From NCBI GenBank assembly GCA_002027195.1, contig MWJO01000001.1, forward strand, positions 124,001 to 188,000: a stretch of DNA of 64,000 nt. Direction: 5' to 3'. Made by a program: the position numbers and the translations under genes. Positions within the stretch are counted from its first letter, which is position 1. Each line of letters opens with the position of its first letter. Source of the DNA: Streptomyces sp. GKU 895 (lineage in GTDB: Bacteria; Actinomycetota; Actinomycetes; Streptomycetales; Streptomycetaceae). Below, in pieces: positions 19,949-29,403 of the stretch. The notes beneath the pieces were generated by a model. The model had not been told where the DNA came from. It made no database searches and was given only the letters and a program-made list of their open reading frames with translations.

Positions 19949-20839
19949 TTAGAGCTGGCCCCCTCTGGGAAGGCCCTGGTCCGTTCCCTGGCGGTCGGGC
20001 GCATCGGTCGCCCAGGACGCGAGCATCCGCAGGGCTTCGTCGGAGGGCGATCCGGGGTCGGCAAGGAAGGTGAAGAGGGTTTGGTCGGGGTCGTCGGGGA
20101 AGGTGAGAGCTTCCGTGCGCAAGGTCAGGTCGCCCACCACCGGGTGATGCAGCACCTTGGTGTCGTGACTGATCCGGACAACCTTCTGCACCGCCCACCA
20201 CTTGCGGAAGGACTCGCTCTTCATCGACAGTTCGCCGACCAGTTCCGCCGTGCGGGCGTCGTCGGGATGACGCGCAGCATCCATCCGTAGCGTCCCGACG
20301 AACACCGCGGCCACCTGATCCCAGCTGTGAGCGAATACCTCGCGGGCTGTCTCGTCCAGCATGATCCACCGCACCGCGTTGCGCTCACGCGTCGGCATCG
20401 CATCGAAGTCGGCCAGAACAAGACGCGCCATACGGTTCGTCGCCAGGACGTCTGTGCGCCGCCCCAGGACAAAGGCGGGGGTGTCTCCCAGACGCGCGAG
20501 GAGCGCGTGCACTCCGGGGCGAACTTTCTGCGTGCTTCGCACGCCGCGGCGCCGTGTAGTGGAGGGGCGGCGTGCCACTGCATGCAGGTAGCTGCGCTCG
20601 GCTTCGTCAAGCTGCAAGGCCTGCGCCAAGGCGTCCAGCACCGACTCCGAGGGCGTGATCGGCCTGCCCTGCTCCAGGCGCGTGTAGTAGTCCACACTCA
20701 CGCCCGCCAAGGCCGCAAGCTCCTCTCGGCGCAATCCCGGCACTCGACGCGGGGAGGCGTCCTCGATGCCCAGCTGGTGAGGATCGATCGCAGCGCGGCG
20801 AGCGCGGAGAAAGTCGCTGAGACCTTCGTTGCGGTCCAT
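19949..20839 (-). CDS. XRE-family regulator with MmyB-type ligand domain
   Basis: A 296-residue regulator. Residues ~8-80 are an XRE helix-turn-helix with the typical PGLRREELAALAGVSVDYY and RLEQGR; residues ~105-275 match the MmyB-like PAS-type ligand domain (NRMARLVLADF, RWWAVQKV-like stretch). These proteins in Streptomyces usually repress a divergent oxidoreductase. Here the divergent neighbour is an SDR, its likely target. ATG 20839 lacks a strong ribosome site and the mRNA may be leaderless. Confidence 0.85.
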   Translation of the reverse strand: MDRNEGLSDFLRARRAAIDPHQLGIEDASPRRVPGLRREELAALAGVSVDYYTRLEQGRPITPSESVLDALAQALQLDEAERSYLHAVARRPSTTRRRGVRSTQKVRPGVHALLARLGDTPAFVLGRRTDVLATNRMARLVLADFDAMPTRERNAVRWIMLDETAREVFAHSWDQVAAVFVGTLRMDAARHPDDARTAELVGELSMKSESFRKWWAVQKVVRISHDTKVLHHPVVGDLTLRTEALTFPDDPDQTLFTFLADPGSPSDEALRMLASWATDAPDRQGTDQGLPRGGQL

Positions 20840-21023
20840 ACGGCAAGGATCACCCCGTTGCCGCGGTACAGCCAGAGTGTGGGTGGTCCTCTCAGTCCCA
20901 GGAAGCATGAGGCCACTCCACCCCTCGTTTCACCGAGGTGCGAGCGGTTCGCTGGAAGCACGGCCGCCTGGCCGTTCCACCCCGTCGACCGCGCAATCGT
21001 GCGGCACTCTCAGGAGCATCGAT

Positions 21024-21851
21024 ATGTCTTCCACCTGGCTTGTCACTGGAGCAACCTCCGGCTTCGGCCGCCTCGTCAGCGAACGCGCTCTCGCCGAAGG
21101 GGCTCATGTGATCGCCGTAGGCCGGCGCCGGGACCGCCTCGACGAGCTCCTGCGTCTGGCACCGCAGGGACAGCTGACCGCAGTGGAACTCGACCTCACG
21201 GACACCAAGGCAGAAAGCGTTCTCGCAGACACTGTCCGCGCCGCCGGTCGGCTGGATGTACTGGTCAACAACGCCGGCTACGGACTCTTCGGAGCGATCG
21301 AGCAGATCGACGCAGCCGAGGCACGAGCGATCTTCGACACCAACGTCCTGGCCAACCTGACCGTTCTGAGGGCTGCCCTCCCGGCCCTACGCGCCGCCCA
21401 GGGGCGCGTCCTGCAGACGTCCTCACTCATCGGCCAGTTCGCCTGGCCCTCCTCCGGCCTCTACGCAGCCTCCAAGGGGGCTGTCGAACTCATCAGCGAA
21501 GCCCTCGCCCACGAGGTGGCTCCCACCGGCGTCAGGGTCATCATCATCGAACCCGGCACGTTCGGAACCGAGTTCGGCACCAACCTGCGCGTCGTCCTTC
21601 CCAGCGACGCCTACGCACCCACCGTCGGTAAATTCCTCACCGACTTCTCCGCACTCCCCGCGGAGGCCTTCGGCGACCCCCGTGCCGTCGCCGACGCCAT
21701 CATGAGCGTTGCCTCCCTGGACGAACCGCCCCTGCTCCTGGCCGTCGGCGCTGATGCCGTTCAGCACATCCGCGCCTCCCTCCAGGCCCGGCTGGACGAG
21801 CTCAACCGCTGGGAGACCCTCTCCCTCAAGGGTGAGGTCCGAACCGCCTGA
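21024..21851 (+). CDS. Short-chain dehydrogenase/reductase
   Basis: A 275-residue classical SDR. The NAD(P) motif TGATSGFG is at residues 8-15, NNAG near residue 85, the active-site Ser in QTSSLIGQ and YAASK near residue 155. Basic residues after the second strand (GRRRDR) favour NADP. Start ATG 21024 follows CAGGAG. It is divergent from an MmyB-type regulator, a pair repeated in many Streptomyces genomes. Substrate unknown. Confidence 0.9.
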   Translation: MSSTWLVTGATSGFGRLVSERALAEGAHVIAVGRRRDRLDELLRLAPQGQLTAVELDLTDTKAESVLADTVRAAGRLDVLVNNAGYGLFGAIEQIDAAEARAIFDTNVLANLTVLRAALPALRAAQGRVLQTSSLIGQFAWPSSGLYAASKGAVELISEALAHEVAPTGVRVIIIEPGTFGTEFGTNLRVVLPSDAYAPTVGKFLTDFSALPAEAFGDPRAVADAIMSVASLDEPPLLLAVGADAVQHIRASLQARLDELNRWETLSLKGEVRTA

Positions 21852-22081
21852 CCTCGGCGGAACCCGAAGGGCCCGGCTGCGGCAGCCTGCCGCGGCCAGG
21901 CCCTCAGCCACAACGGGCAACCCCGCCCGGCCGGTTCGCTCGTGGCCCCCTGCCACACTCCCAGAGGAGCATGTCGCCAGTGGCCTGCTCTGCATACCCG
22001 CAGCCCGGTCAGTCGGGCCGCAAGAACCACCTCGTGAAAGACCTGGAACACCCCACGAAACGGCCTCGCACCGCCCAGGCA

Positions 22082-22202
22082 GATCCACGCAATCCGATGG
22101 GGGCGGGGCGGGCAGTAGCCGGGTGCCTAGGCTGCCCTCCCTTTCTTTGGGGTTGGGCATGATCGCGGTAGCCGCCGTGGGCGGGCTGTCGGACCTGCCT
22201 GC
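22082..22202. repeat. Dispersed ~120-bp repeat, copy A
   Basis: It shares long identical blocks with 25394-25511, including GATCCACGCAATCCGATG, GGGCAGTAGCC, GGCATGATCGCGGTAG and GGCTGTCGGA. It sits about 230 bases past the SDR stop codon and holds no gene. Confidence 0.6.
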
Positions 22203-22269
22203 TCCACCGGGCTGGCGACGGCTTCTCTAGTGCCGTGACCGTGAGCGTTTGCCGGGGTGATCGTGCACG

Positions 22270-22764
22270 GTGTCAAGTAGTGTCAAGGCTGTGGAGACAA
22301 CGCATCGGCCCGCCGCGCGCGTGATCTGCCTGGATGCCGCCCAGCGTCTGCTCCTTCTCCATTGGCGTGACCCGCTTGACGGGACGTTGCTCTGGGAGCC
22401 GCCCGGTGGCGGCATCGAGTCAGGCGAGACACCGCTGATGGCGGCCCGACGGGAAATCTCGGAGGAGACCGGCCTGGCCCCCTCTGCGATCCTGAACCGG
22501 TCTGTGCCAGTCGAACGTGACGTTTGGTGGAACGGGAAGCGATATGTCGGGACGGAGGATTTCTTCGTCGCCCATTTCGCCGAAGAGCAGCCGACGCTGA
22601 GGCCGACCGGCCTCCTCCCCGATGAACAGGTCAATCTCCACAAACACGCCTGGGTCCCGTGGTTCGACCTGGATACGCTGGTCGATCGGATCGAGCCGCC
22701 GACATTGATGTCCGTTCTCGCCGCCCTGGTTCCGGACGGCCCTTGGTGCGACCTGGTGCGCTGA
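22270..22764 (+). CDS. Nudix hydrolase
   Basis: About 164 residues with a complete Nudix box, GGIESGETPLMAARREISEE followed by TGL, giving the metal-binding Glu pair. The family cleaves nucleoside diphosphates linked to other groups; substrate not evident. GTG 22270 gives the longest form; GTG 22291 (VETTHRP) is an equally likely start, and neither has a clear ribosome site. No operon partner. Confidence 0.85.
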   Translation: MSSSVKAVETTHRPAARVICLDAAQRLLLLHWRDPLDGTLLWEPPGGGIESGETPLMAARREISEETGLAPSAILNRSVPVERDVWWNGKRYVGTEDFFVAHFAEEQPTLRPTGLLPDEQVNLHKHAWVPWFDLDTLVDRIEPPTLMSVLAALVPDGPWCDLVR

Positions 22765-23139
22765 CCGGGAACCCTTCGCTCATGCCGGATGCGGATGGGT
22801 GAAAAGTTCCCCAGGCGCGACCATTCTCCCCACTTGGTTGACATGGCAACGAAGTCCTGGAGCCGCCCGTCTCCGGAGGGCCCCAGGCCGACCCAGCAGG
22901 CCCTGGGGGACACGATCGGTGCCTGCGCGCCTACCCGTCACAGTGCGCTCGCTGACGTGCCACAGCCGGACAACCGCACGGGTGCAGCGAGTTCTCTGAA
23001 CTAGCGATCTTTGCTGCCAGGCCCTCGCCGAGGCTCGCTTCTCCCACCCCGTGACCCACATCACACGCGGCTGCTGTCAGGAATCGGGAGGCTGCCCCGC
23101 TCAAGTCACCAGGAGCAAGTCAACCGACAGGAGCGAGAC
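22765..23139. other. Leader region of the NDH-2-like/sigma operon
   Basis: No gene seen. The TCACA-containing stretch near 23058-23065 does not match the TGTCACA-N15-CGGTC motif found farther right, because no CGGTC follows at the right distance. Confidence 0.35.
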
Positions 23140-24349
23140 ATGAAGCACCGCATCGTCGTCCTCGGCGCCGGCTATGCCGGGTCCTACGTGGCGGGGACCC
23201 TGGCCCGCCGGTTGTCCCCGGCGGACACCGAGATCACCGTGGTCAACGCCGAGCCGGACTTCGTCCAGCGCCTGCGGCTGCACCAGCTCGCGGCCGGCCG
23301 GGAGATCGACGCTCCCCCGCTCGCCGACGTCTTCGCGGGCACGGGGGTCAGGCTGCGCCTGGCCCGTGTCACCGCTGTCGACCCCGAGCACCAGGTCATC
23401 GCCGTGGCCGACGCCGACGGCGGGGGCGAGCTGGGCTACGACACACTTGTCTACGCGCTCGGCAGCCACGGCGCCACCCACGGTGTCCCCGGCGCGGCTG
23501 AGCACGGGTTCGACGTCGCCAGCCGGCCCTCGGCGTTGCGCCTGCGCAAGCGCCTGAACAGCCTTGCCAGCCAGGGCGAAAGCGGGCGGGTCGTGGTCGT
23601 CGGCGACGGGTTGACCGGCATCGAGACCGCCTCTGAAATCGCCGAAACGCGGCCCGGCCTGTCGGTTGCGTTGGTGGCCCGCGGCGAGCTGGGCGCCCCC
23701 CCTCTCCGTCGGAGCCCGCCGCCACCTGCGGCAGGCCCTGGACCGGCTGGCCGTCACGGTCCTGGAGCACGCCGAGGTCGAAGCCGTCGAGGCGGCGCGG
23801 GTGCTGTGTGCCGACGGCACTGCCCTGGCGTCCGACGCCACGGTGTGGACGGCCGGGTTCGCCGTCAGCCGCATCGCCGCCGCCGGCGGGCTGGAGGTCA
23901 CCGAGAACGGTCGGATCGTCGTCGATCGCACCATGCGCTCCCTCTCGCATCCGAACGTCTACGCCGTCGGCGACAGCGCCTTCGCCGTCGCCGACAACGG
24001 CCGCCCGCTGCCGATGTCGTGTGCGTCGGCCGGCTACACCGGCGTGCAGGCGACGGCCGCGATCGTGGGACGCCTGACCGGCGGCCAGATCCCGAACACC
24101 AAGCTGGAGTACGTGGGCAACCACATCAGCCTCGGGCGGCGGGACGGGATCCTGCAGATGGTCGACGACGAAGGGCAGGCCAAGCCGACGTACGTGGGCG
24201 GCCGGACGGCCGCGCGGATCAAGGCGGTTATCCTCAAGATGTCGTTGTGGACCACCTCACACCCGACCTTCGGCCTGCCCAAGCGCAAGCACCGCCTGGC
24301 CGCCGCGCCGCACGCGTCCGCCGACAAGGCGTCTCGCGTAGCCGCCTAG
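23140..24349 (+). pseudogene. NDH-2-like FAD/NAD(P) oxidoreductase, single-base frameshift
   Basis: ATG 23140 follows GACAGGAGCGA. The product, about 400 residues, has the FAD motif VLGAGYAGSYVAGTL, a second dinucleotide fold (VVVVGDGLTGIETASE as GDGLTGIE) and NVYAVGDSAFAV near the end. A run of seven C at 23696-23702 shifts the frame; with six C the protein continues LGAPLSVGARRHLRQALDRL without loss. So the gene is either freshly broken or carries a sequencing error. It would pass electrons from NAD(P)H to a quinone or other acceptor. It is 14 bases before an ECF41-type sigma gene, the oxidoreductase-sigma pairing typical for that group. Confidence 0.75.
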
Positions 24350-24363
24350 TTAGGGTGATCCGA

Positions 24364-25320
24364 GTGGACAACACCGCGACCGACCGCTTCGACATCAGCC
24401 AGTTCGAGGCCAGCCGGAACCGCCTGGCCTCGCTGGCGTACCGGCTGCTGGGCTCCGCCGTCGATGCCGAGGACGCCGTACAAGACGCGTTCTTGCATTG
24501 GCACGCCGCCGACCGGCAGCGGATCAAGGTGCCGGAAGCATGGCTGACCAAGGTCGTCACCAACCTCTGCCTGGACCGGCTCCGTTCGGCGCAGGCCCGC
24601 CGTGAACGCACCGCGGGTGCCTGGCTGCCCGAACCGCTCCTCGACGGCGACCCGATGCTCGGCCCGGCCGACACCTTCGAGCAGCGCGAATCGGTCTCCC
24701 TGGCCGTACTGACGCTCATGGAGCGCCTGGCACCCCTCGAGCGGGTCGTCTACGTCCTGCGTGAAGCGTTCTCCCATACTCACGCCGAGATCGCCGAGAT
24801 CCTTGATGTCACCGAGTCCGCGAGCCAGCAGCACCTCCACCGGGCCCGGCGCCGCATCACCGGTGCGCGACGGGGCGGCGAAGAGGAAGTCGATGCGGCC
24901 TCCGCCCGCAGGATCGTTGAGGAGTTCCTCGCCGCCGCTTCCTCGGGCCGCACCGAACGGCTGGTCGCGCTGCTCACCGACGACGCCACCGCGATCTCCG
25001 ACGGCGCCGGCCTGACCGAGAAGCTGCTGCGGTTCGACACCGCACAGCGCATCGCCGCCGTCGCACGCGCCGGCTTCACACCCACACCCGCGAAACGGCG
25101 ACTCGCCGGCGGCACGCCCGCCGTCCATTACGCGCTCGTCAACGGCGCCCCCGCCATCCTCTTCGTGGTCGGCGACCACGTCATCGGCGCCGTGACGTTC
25201 GACATCACCGGAGGCAAGATCGCCACGGTGCGCGGCATCGCCGCCCCCGCCCGCCTCGTCCGACTCACCGAAGACTGGAGGCAGCACGAACCGGGCGCGC
25301 CGCTCATCACCCGGTGGTGA
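24364..25320 (+). CDS. ECF41-type sigma factor with SnoaL-like C-terminus (SigJ-like)
   Basis: A 318-residue sigma factor. Residues ~12-80 form sigma-2 (YRLLGSAVDAEDAVQDAFLHW), ~125-180 sigma-4 (LAPLERVVYVLREAF, EIAEILDVTESASQQHLHRAR), followed by an NTF2/SnoaL-like domain to ~300. The linker motif WLPEPLL and YVLREAF are ECF41 features; the C-terminal DGGGK appears as SDGAGL. In this group the C-terminal domain controls sigma activity instead of a separate anti-sigma factor. GTG 24364 was chosen for the AGGG eight bases upstream. It is co-transcribed with the oxidoreductase. Confidence 0.85.
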   Translation: MDNTATDRFDISQFEASRNRLASLAYRLLGSAVDAEDAVQDAFLHWHAADRQRIKVPEAWLTKVVTNLCLDRLRSAQARRERTAGAWLPEPLLDGDPMLGPADTFEQRESVSLAVLTLMERLAPLERVVYVLREAFSHTHAEIAEILDVTESASQQHLHRARRRITGARRGGEEEVDAASARRIVEEFLAAASSGRTERLVALLTDDATAISDGAGLTEKLLRFDTAQRIAAVARAGFTPTPAKRRLAGGTPAVHYALVNGAPAILFVVGDHVIGAVTFDITGGKIATVRGIAAPARLVRLTEDWRQHEPGAPLITRW

Positions 25321-25393
25321 GCCCCTTGCTGACCGCCGTCAGGTGCAGTGCCTCGTTCGCAGCCGGAAGCCCGTTGAACGGGCCGCCCACGCG

Positions 25394-25511
25394 GATCCAC
25401 GCAATCCGATGAGGGCGGGCAGTAGCCAGGTGCCGAAGTCGCCCTCCCCTCTGGCTCTGGGGTTCGGCATGATCGCGGTAGAGGCCATGGGCGGCTGTCG
25501 GATCTGCCTGC
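25394..25511. repeat. Dispersed ~120-bp repeat, copy B
   Basis: Roughly 80 percent alike by eye to 22082-22202, in the same orientation, 74 bases past the sigma stop codon. The rest of 25321-25733 shows no gene. Confidence 0.6.
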
Positions 25512-25733
25512 CGGCCGCACCTGTTCAACCTCGCGTGCAGGTCGGCGGCCGCGACCGCCGTCGCATAGGGGGGTGCGTGGTGTCGTGCGGTGCGGACGCC
25601 AGGCATGGCCTGCGCGGACCGGTCGGAAACCAGCGGATTCGCAGACTCTGAAGGCCGACTGGAGCGAACCTGCTGGCAGGAGGCGGTCGTTGAGGGGACG
25701 GGCCCTCGGGTTGAGTGCTGCTTCAATGCTTAA

Positions 25734-25880
25734 GTGATCGAACTGGTGGGCCTACTTGCGGTGTCCTGGCTGACGGCTTGGCTGTTTCGCCGGAAGGTGA
25801 AGCAACGTGCAGACAGGGCCGCGCAAGGAAACGAGATAAAGGTCCCCTGCCTGTTCACCAGGGTGCCGAGTGACGCGTTG
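25734..25880 (+). other. Possible small membrane protein start, truncated
   Basis: GTG 25734 opens a frame beginning MIELVGLLAVSWLTAWLFRR, one membrane helix then basic residues and GNEIKVPC. The start resembles short DUF2550-like membrane proteins, but after about 45 codons the frame runs antisense through the monooxygenase gene, so the rest is missing. Confidence 0.3.
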
Positions 25881-26234
25881 TCAGGAGGGCTGCAGCTCGA
25901 CGACAACGCGGTAGGTTGCCGGTTCCGAGGTGATGTGCAGGTCAGGGTCGTCGAACATGCGTTGCAGGGAGGCATGCCACTCGGGATTGCCGGTGGCCTT
26001 GTCGAGCGCGGTCCCCGACGTCCACTCCGCGATGTGGACGAAGCGGGTCTCCGGGCCTTCGGCGAGGGGCCGGTGCAGGCGGGAGCGGAGGAAGCCGGGC
26101 TGGGCCGCCATGATCCGGGCGTTCTCCTGGTACACGTCGGTGAAGTGGTCGGCTTCGTCCGTCGGCACGGTGTAGTTCTTGATGACGGTGACAGGCTCGT
26201 CGGTGCTGGTCTTCGATACGAAAGAATGGCTCAT
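25881..26234 (-). CDS. Antibiotic biosynthesis monooxygenase-domain protein
   Basis: A 117-residue ABM-fold protein: VTVIKNYTVPTDEADHF, an ARIMAAQPGFLRSRLHR segment and FVHIAEWTSGTALDKA form the ferredoxin-like half-barrel. Members act as cofactor-free monooxygenases or heme-degrading enzymes; which applies is not clear. ATG 26234 follows AGAAGGGG. No operon partner. Confidence 0.75.
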   Translation of the reverse strand: MSHSFVSKTSTDEPVTVIKNYTVPTDEADHFTDVYQENARIMAAQPGFLRSRLHRPLAEGPETRFVHIAEWTSGTALDKATGNPEWHASLQRMFDDPDLHITSEPATYRVVVELQPS

Positions 26235-26325
26235 GCCCCTTCTGACCGACGACGCCTCGCGAGTGTGACCGGTCGTCGGGTGCTGATCTGAGCGCTGGGG
26301 CGATGGAGGCGTGAGAGCCAGGGTG

Positions 26326-26371
26326 AGGGCCCTCATGCGGGGTGCCCGACGGCACTTCGCGTGAGGGCCCT
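26326..26371 (-). terminator. Nested hairpin after the amidase gene
   Basis: AGGGCCCTCA (26326-26335) pairs with 26362-26371, and the loop holds a second hairpin, GTGCC-CGAC-GGCAC (26342-26355). It lies 32 bases past the amidase stop codon. Confidence 0.6.
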
Positions 26372-26402
26372 GTGAGGGCGGCCAACGGCCTGGACGGCAG
26401 GC

Positions 26403-28331
26403 TCAGCTGCCGTCGTTCTCCCAGTGGTGCACGGCCGTGGTCGCGGTGACGTCGTTCGCGTAGACCAGGGCGACACGGTGGTTGTACTGGATGGTGTACA
26501 TCTTCTTGCTTCCGATGACCACGGCTGAGCTGGAGGGGAAGTAGTCGTCAGTGGCGACGGGCTCTCGCGTGGCCACGTATGCCTGTCCGGTCGGGATGGC
26601 GTACATGCTCAGCGGTGCCTGTGTGGAGGCGCCCAGGCCGGCCGGGTACTCGGCCTTGTCGGGGTAGCTGGAGCCGTAGAGGGACACGGGAGTGGTGCCC
26701 GCAGGCCTGATGATCTTGACTCCGTAGCTGGTACGGGTGCTGACTCCGCCGGGGTTGTGGAACCACACCTTCGCACCGCTGAACCAGATCGCGGTCCAGT
26801 CGTCCTGGACATCGGCGACGACGAACTGTTGCCCGGCCTGAGCCGTGCTGCCCCAGTCGTTCACCCGATCGGTGCCGGGCGCGGTGCCGTGGATCGCCTG
26901 GTCGCCGAAGAGCGGGGCCGTCTCGCTCGGCGCGGTGTGCAGGTAGACGAAGTTGGTCGGGTGCTGCTGCTCGATGCAGGTGGGCGTCTGGCCGGTCGGG
27001 TCGTCGGAGGGGCAGACCTGGAGGGTCTGCACGTTGTCCGCGAACGACGGCTTGATCGACACGACGGAGCCGGGCTGCGGCACCTCGGAAACGCCGCTGA
27101 CCGGGGCGCCGAGCAGACTCATGAAGTGATTCCAGTCCCAGGCGTAGCCCGGGTCCCAGTGCATGCCGGAGACGAGCGCGGAGTTGGGCCCGGCAACGTT
27201 GTCATGACCAACGATGTGCTGCCGGTCCAACGGGATATCGAAGCGCGCGGCCAGGTACTTCACCAAGTCCGCCGTGGCCTGGTACTGCGCCTCCGAGTAC
27301 CAGGCGGCGCCGTGCGCGGCGTACCCCTCGTGCTCGATGCCGATCGAGTGCAAGTTGGTCGAGTAGTTGCCCGCGTGGAAAGCGGTGTCCTTGGTGGGCA
27401 CCATCTGGGTGACCGCGCCGGCAGAGGACATCACGTAGTGGGTCGCGGCGGGGTTCGAGGGATTGGCCAGACCCGTGACGCCGGCGTCGTAGGTGGACTC
27501 CAGGTCGTGGATGACGATCGTGTCGATGCGGATGCCGTTGGCCGGCCGGTCGGCGACCTGACGGCCGGCCGGCGATCCGGTCACGAAGGTGCAGTCGACG
27601 GTCGTGGGACACTCGGTGGCCACCGCCGTCGACGAGGTCTTCAGGCGGAGGGAGTGGATCTGCTCTCGGGCAGGGGCGACGGAAGGTCCAGCGGACAGAC
27701 GTATGCGCTGGCCGTCCTGGGTCGTCGCCGAGGCGCCGCTGCGGATCGTGCGGAAGACGCGGTCGGCGAAGGAGGCAGCCGCCTGCTCCTGCTTGGCCTG
27801 GCTGTACCGGGCCACGGCCCCGTACCACTGGGAGGGGTCCGCGGGGGTCGCCCCGAGCAGCTCTTTTTCGTACGACGCGAGCAGCGCAGCACCGCCGCGG
27901 ATGTTCGTGGTGTCGTCCTCGCGCAGGGATTTGACGGAAAGTCCGGTCAGCTCGGCCGCTTGGCGCAGAGTGTGCAGCGCGGGGTCTGCAGCGAGGGAGT
28001 CGAGGTCGGCGCGGCCCGCGGCGCCCGCGTCACCGGCCGCCAGCATGGTGGGGGTGACGTCCGTGAGGTTCATCGGTCCGTACCCGCCGTCGGTGCTCGG
28101 AAGGGCACCGTGGCCCTCCCAGGCCGACTCCTGGTGGGAGAGAGCGAGCAGCACGCTCGACGGGATGTCGAACTCTTCGGCAGCGGCCAGCAGCGCCTGT
28201 TGGCGAGCGTTCGCAGACGCGCTCGGGTCGTCGGCGAGTGCGTGGCCGGGCAAGGTGAGCAGGGAGCCTGCGACCAGCGCGCTCACGGCAATGCCGACGG
28301 GCACGCCAACGGCCCTCTTTCTTCTGTGCAA
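26403..28331 (-). CDS. Secreted N-acetylmuramoyl-L-alanine amidase with lysozyme-like N-terminal domain
   Basis: A 642-residue exported cell-wall enzyme. TTG 28331 was chosen because GAGGAG stands seven bases upstream and gives a compact signal peptide (HRRKR, then a hydrophobic core to GHALA); an ATG 27 codons earlier lacks a ribosome site. Residues ~35-190 look lysozyme-like (IPSSVLLALSHQESAW, with a Glu placed like a transglycosylase base). Residues ~265-430 are an Amidase_2 zinc domain (TIVIHDLEST, HSIGIEHEGYA, QHIVGHDNVAG). The C-terminal ~200 residues include SH3-like stretches (FVYLHTAPS, VWFHNPGG). It likely trims or recycles peptidoglycan outside the cell. Confidence 0.8.
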   Translation of the reverse strand: MHRRKRAVGVPVGIAVSALVAGSLLTLPGHALADDPSASANARQQALLAAAEEFDIPSSVLLALSHQESAWEGHGALPSTDGGYGPMNLTDVTPTMLAAGDAGAAGRADLDSLAADPALHTLRQAAELTGLSVKSLREDDTTNIRGGAALLASYEKELLGATPADPSQWYGAVARYSQAKQEQAAASFADRVFRTIRSGASATTQDGQRIRLSAGPSVAPAREQIHSLRLKTSSTAVATECPTTVDCTFVTGSPAGRQVADRPANGIRIDTIVIHDLESTYDAGVTGLANPSNPAATHYVMSSAGAVTQMVPTKDTAFHAGNYSTNLHSIGIEHEGYAAHGAAWYSEAQYQATADLVKYLAARFDIPLDRQHIVGHDNVAGPNSALVSGMHWDPGYAWDWNHFMSLLGAPVSGVSEVPQPGSVVSIKPSFADNVQTLQVCPSDDPTGQTPTCIEQQHPTNFVYLHTAPSETAPLFGDQAIHGTAPGTDRVNDWGSTAQAGQQFVVADVQDDWTAIWFSGAKVWFHNPGGVSTRTSYGVKIIRPAGTTPVSLYGSSYPDKAEYPAGLGASTQAPLSMYAIPTGQAYVATREPVATDDYFPSSSAVVIGSKKMYTIQYNHRVALVYANDVTATTAVHHWENDGS

Positions 28332-28851
28332 GGTGATGCTCCTCAGAGGAAGAAACATGCGCATCAAGGTGCGCTGGCGGCATGTGCCGCTCATGGGGGA
28401 GGCCCGGGGCGACAACTCGATGCGCGGATGACTATAGGGCCATGCTCGTTGCAGTGGCCACGGAAAGAGTAGCTGTTTTCCGTCACACGTGTGTTGCGGC
28501 GAGACTGAACGGAAAGGGCATAACAGCCCGTTCCGAAGGGCGAGTTGCCGAAAAGTTCAGGGAGAGGGGGCAACCGCGAAGGCGAAGGCCAGGCGTGAAC
28601 TGGGGCATCAGGGGAGGAGCGCACCCTGGAGCGGGCCGTGCGATTCAAAGGCAGTGTGGATTGCTATACACTCTTCACAGTGACTCCGACACCGTGTGAC
28701 ACGCTTGGTTACCGGTATGGGAGCCGCTCGCCCACCCGCGGGCCGTCCGCCAGCGGGTGCGTGCCTCGGGCGCCTGTTCGATCCCCCGCGGGCAGGTGCC
28801 CGAGGCACTTTGTGGCTTTCAGAGCACGGAGCCGAGAGGGTTCCGATCGGG
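28332..28851. other. Intergenic stretch without a supported gene
   Basis: Upstream of the amidase, with short frames of no known family. A TGTGACAC sequence near 28696-28703 lacks the CGGTC partner at 15 bases, so it was not counted as a promoter. Confidence 0.35.
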
Positions 28852-29403
28852 TCAGGACTTCTGGGCGCGGTAGAGACCGCGGCCGGCTCGGCGTAGGCGG
28901 GAGGTGCCGACCAGACGGTCGAGCGTGCTGCGCACCGCATTGATGCTTCCGGAGTCGGTGTCGCGGCCTAGCGCCGCGGCCACGTCGCGGGCGCGGACCT
29001 CAGCGTCGCCGACGCCTGCGAAGTACTCCAGGATCTGTTCGGTGAGCGCCCCGTAGCTGCGCGATTCCTCGGCCTCCGCAGGCGAGGAGGCTGCCGGCCT
29101 GCCTTTCTGCGGGGGCCTGGTCTGTCGCGGCGCGGACTGCTCCTGCGGCGTGCGGGCAGTGGACGCGACGACCGGAACGTCGGCCTTCGCCTGCTCGGGC
29201 TGCTCCGCGGCGCGGCGGCCGGATGGCTCGCCCATGAGGACGGTCAGGGCGCTCAGCGCGCGCTGCACGGAGTCAAGGTGGGCGGCCACGGCGGCCAGCT
29301 CCCTCTCCAGTGCCTGCTTCTGAATCTCCAGGCGGGCGAGGTCCTCCTGGAGGCTCTCCGCAGTGACCTCAATCTCATGCGCCGTGCGAGTTGCCGAGAC
29401 CAT
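28852..29403 (-). CDS. Coiled-coil plus winged-helix-like protein, unknown
   Basis: A 183-residue protein. Residues ~8-60 are a long amphipathic helix (SLQEDLARLEIQKQALEREL) suited to a coiled coil; ~65-115 is a Pro/Ala/Gln-rich linker; ~118-180 looks like a small winged helix (GALTEQILEYFAGVGDAEVR, then ALGRDTDS, VRSTLDRLV, RAGRGLY). The layout suggests a DNA-binding or nucleoid-associated role, but no family is recognised. ATG 29403 follows AGAGGAAG. Confidence 0.6.
   Translation of the reverse strand: MVSATRTAHEIEVTAESLQEDLARLEIQKQALERELAAVAAHLDSVQRALSALTVLMGEPSGRRAAEQPEQAKADVPVVASTARTPQEQSAPRQTRPPQKGRPAASSPAEAEESRSYGALTEQILEYFAGVGDAEVRARDVAAALGRDTDSGSINAVRSTLDRLVGTSRLRRAGRGLYRAQKS

Noticed and set aside
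28677..28704. TGTCACA-type sequence on the minus strand near 28700
   Set aside because: No CGGTC-like -10 at 15 bases and no gene placed to use it.
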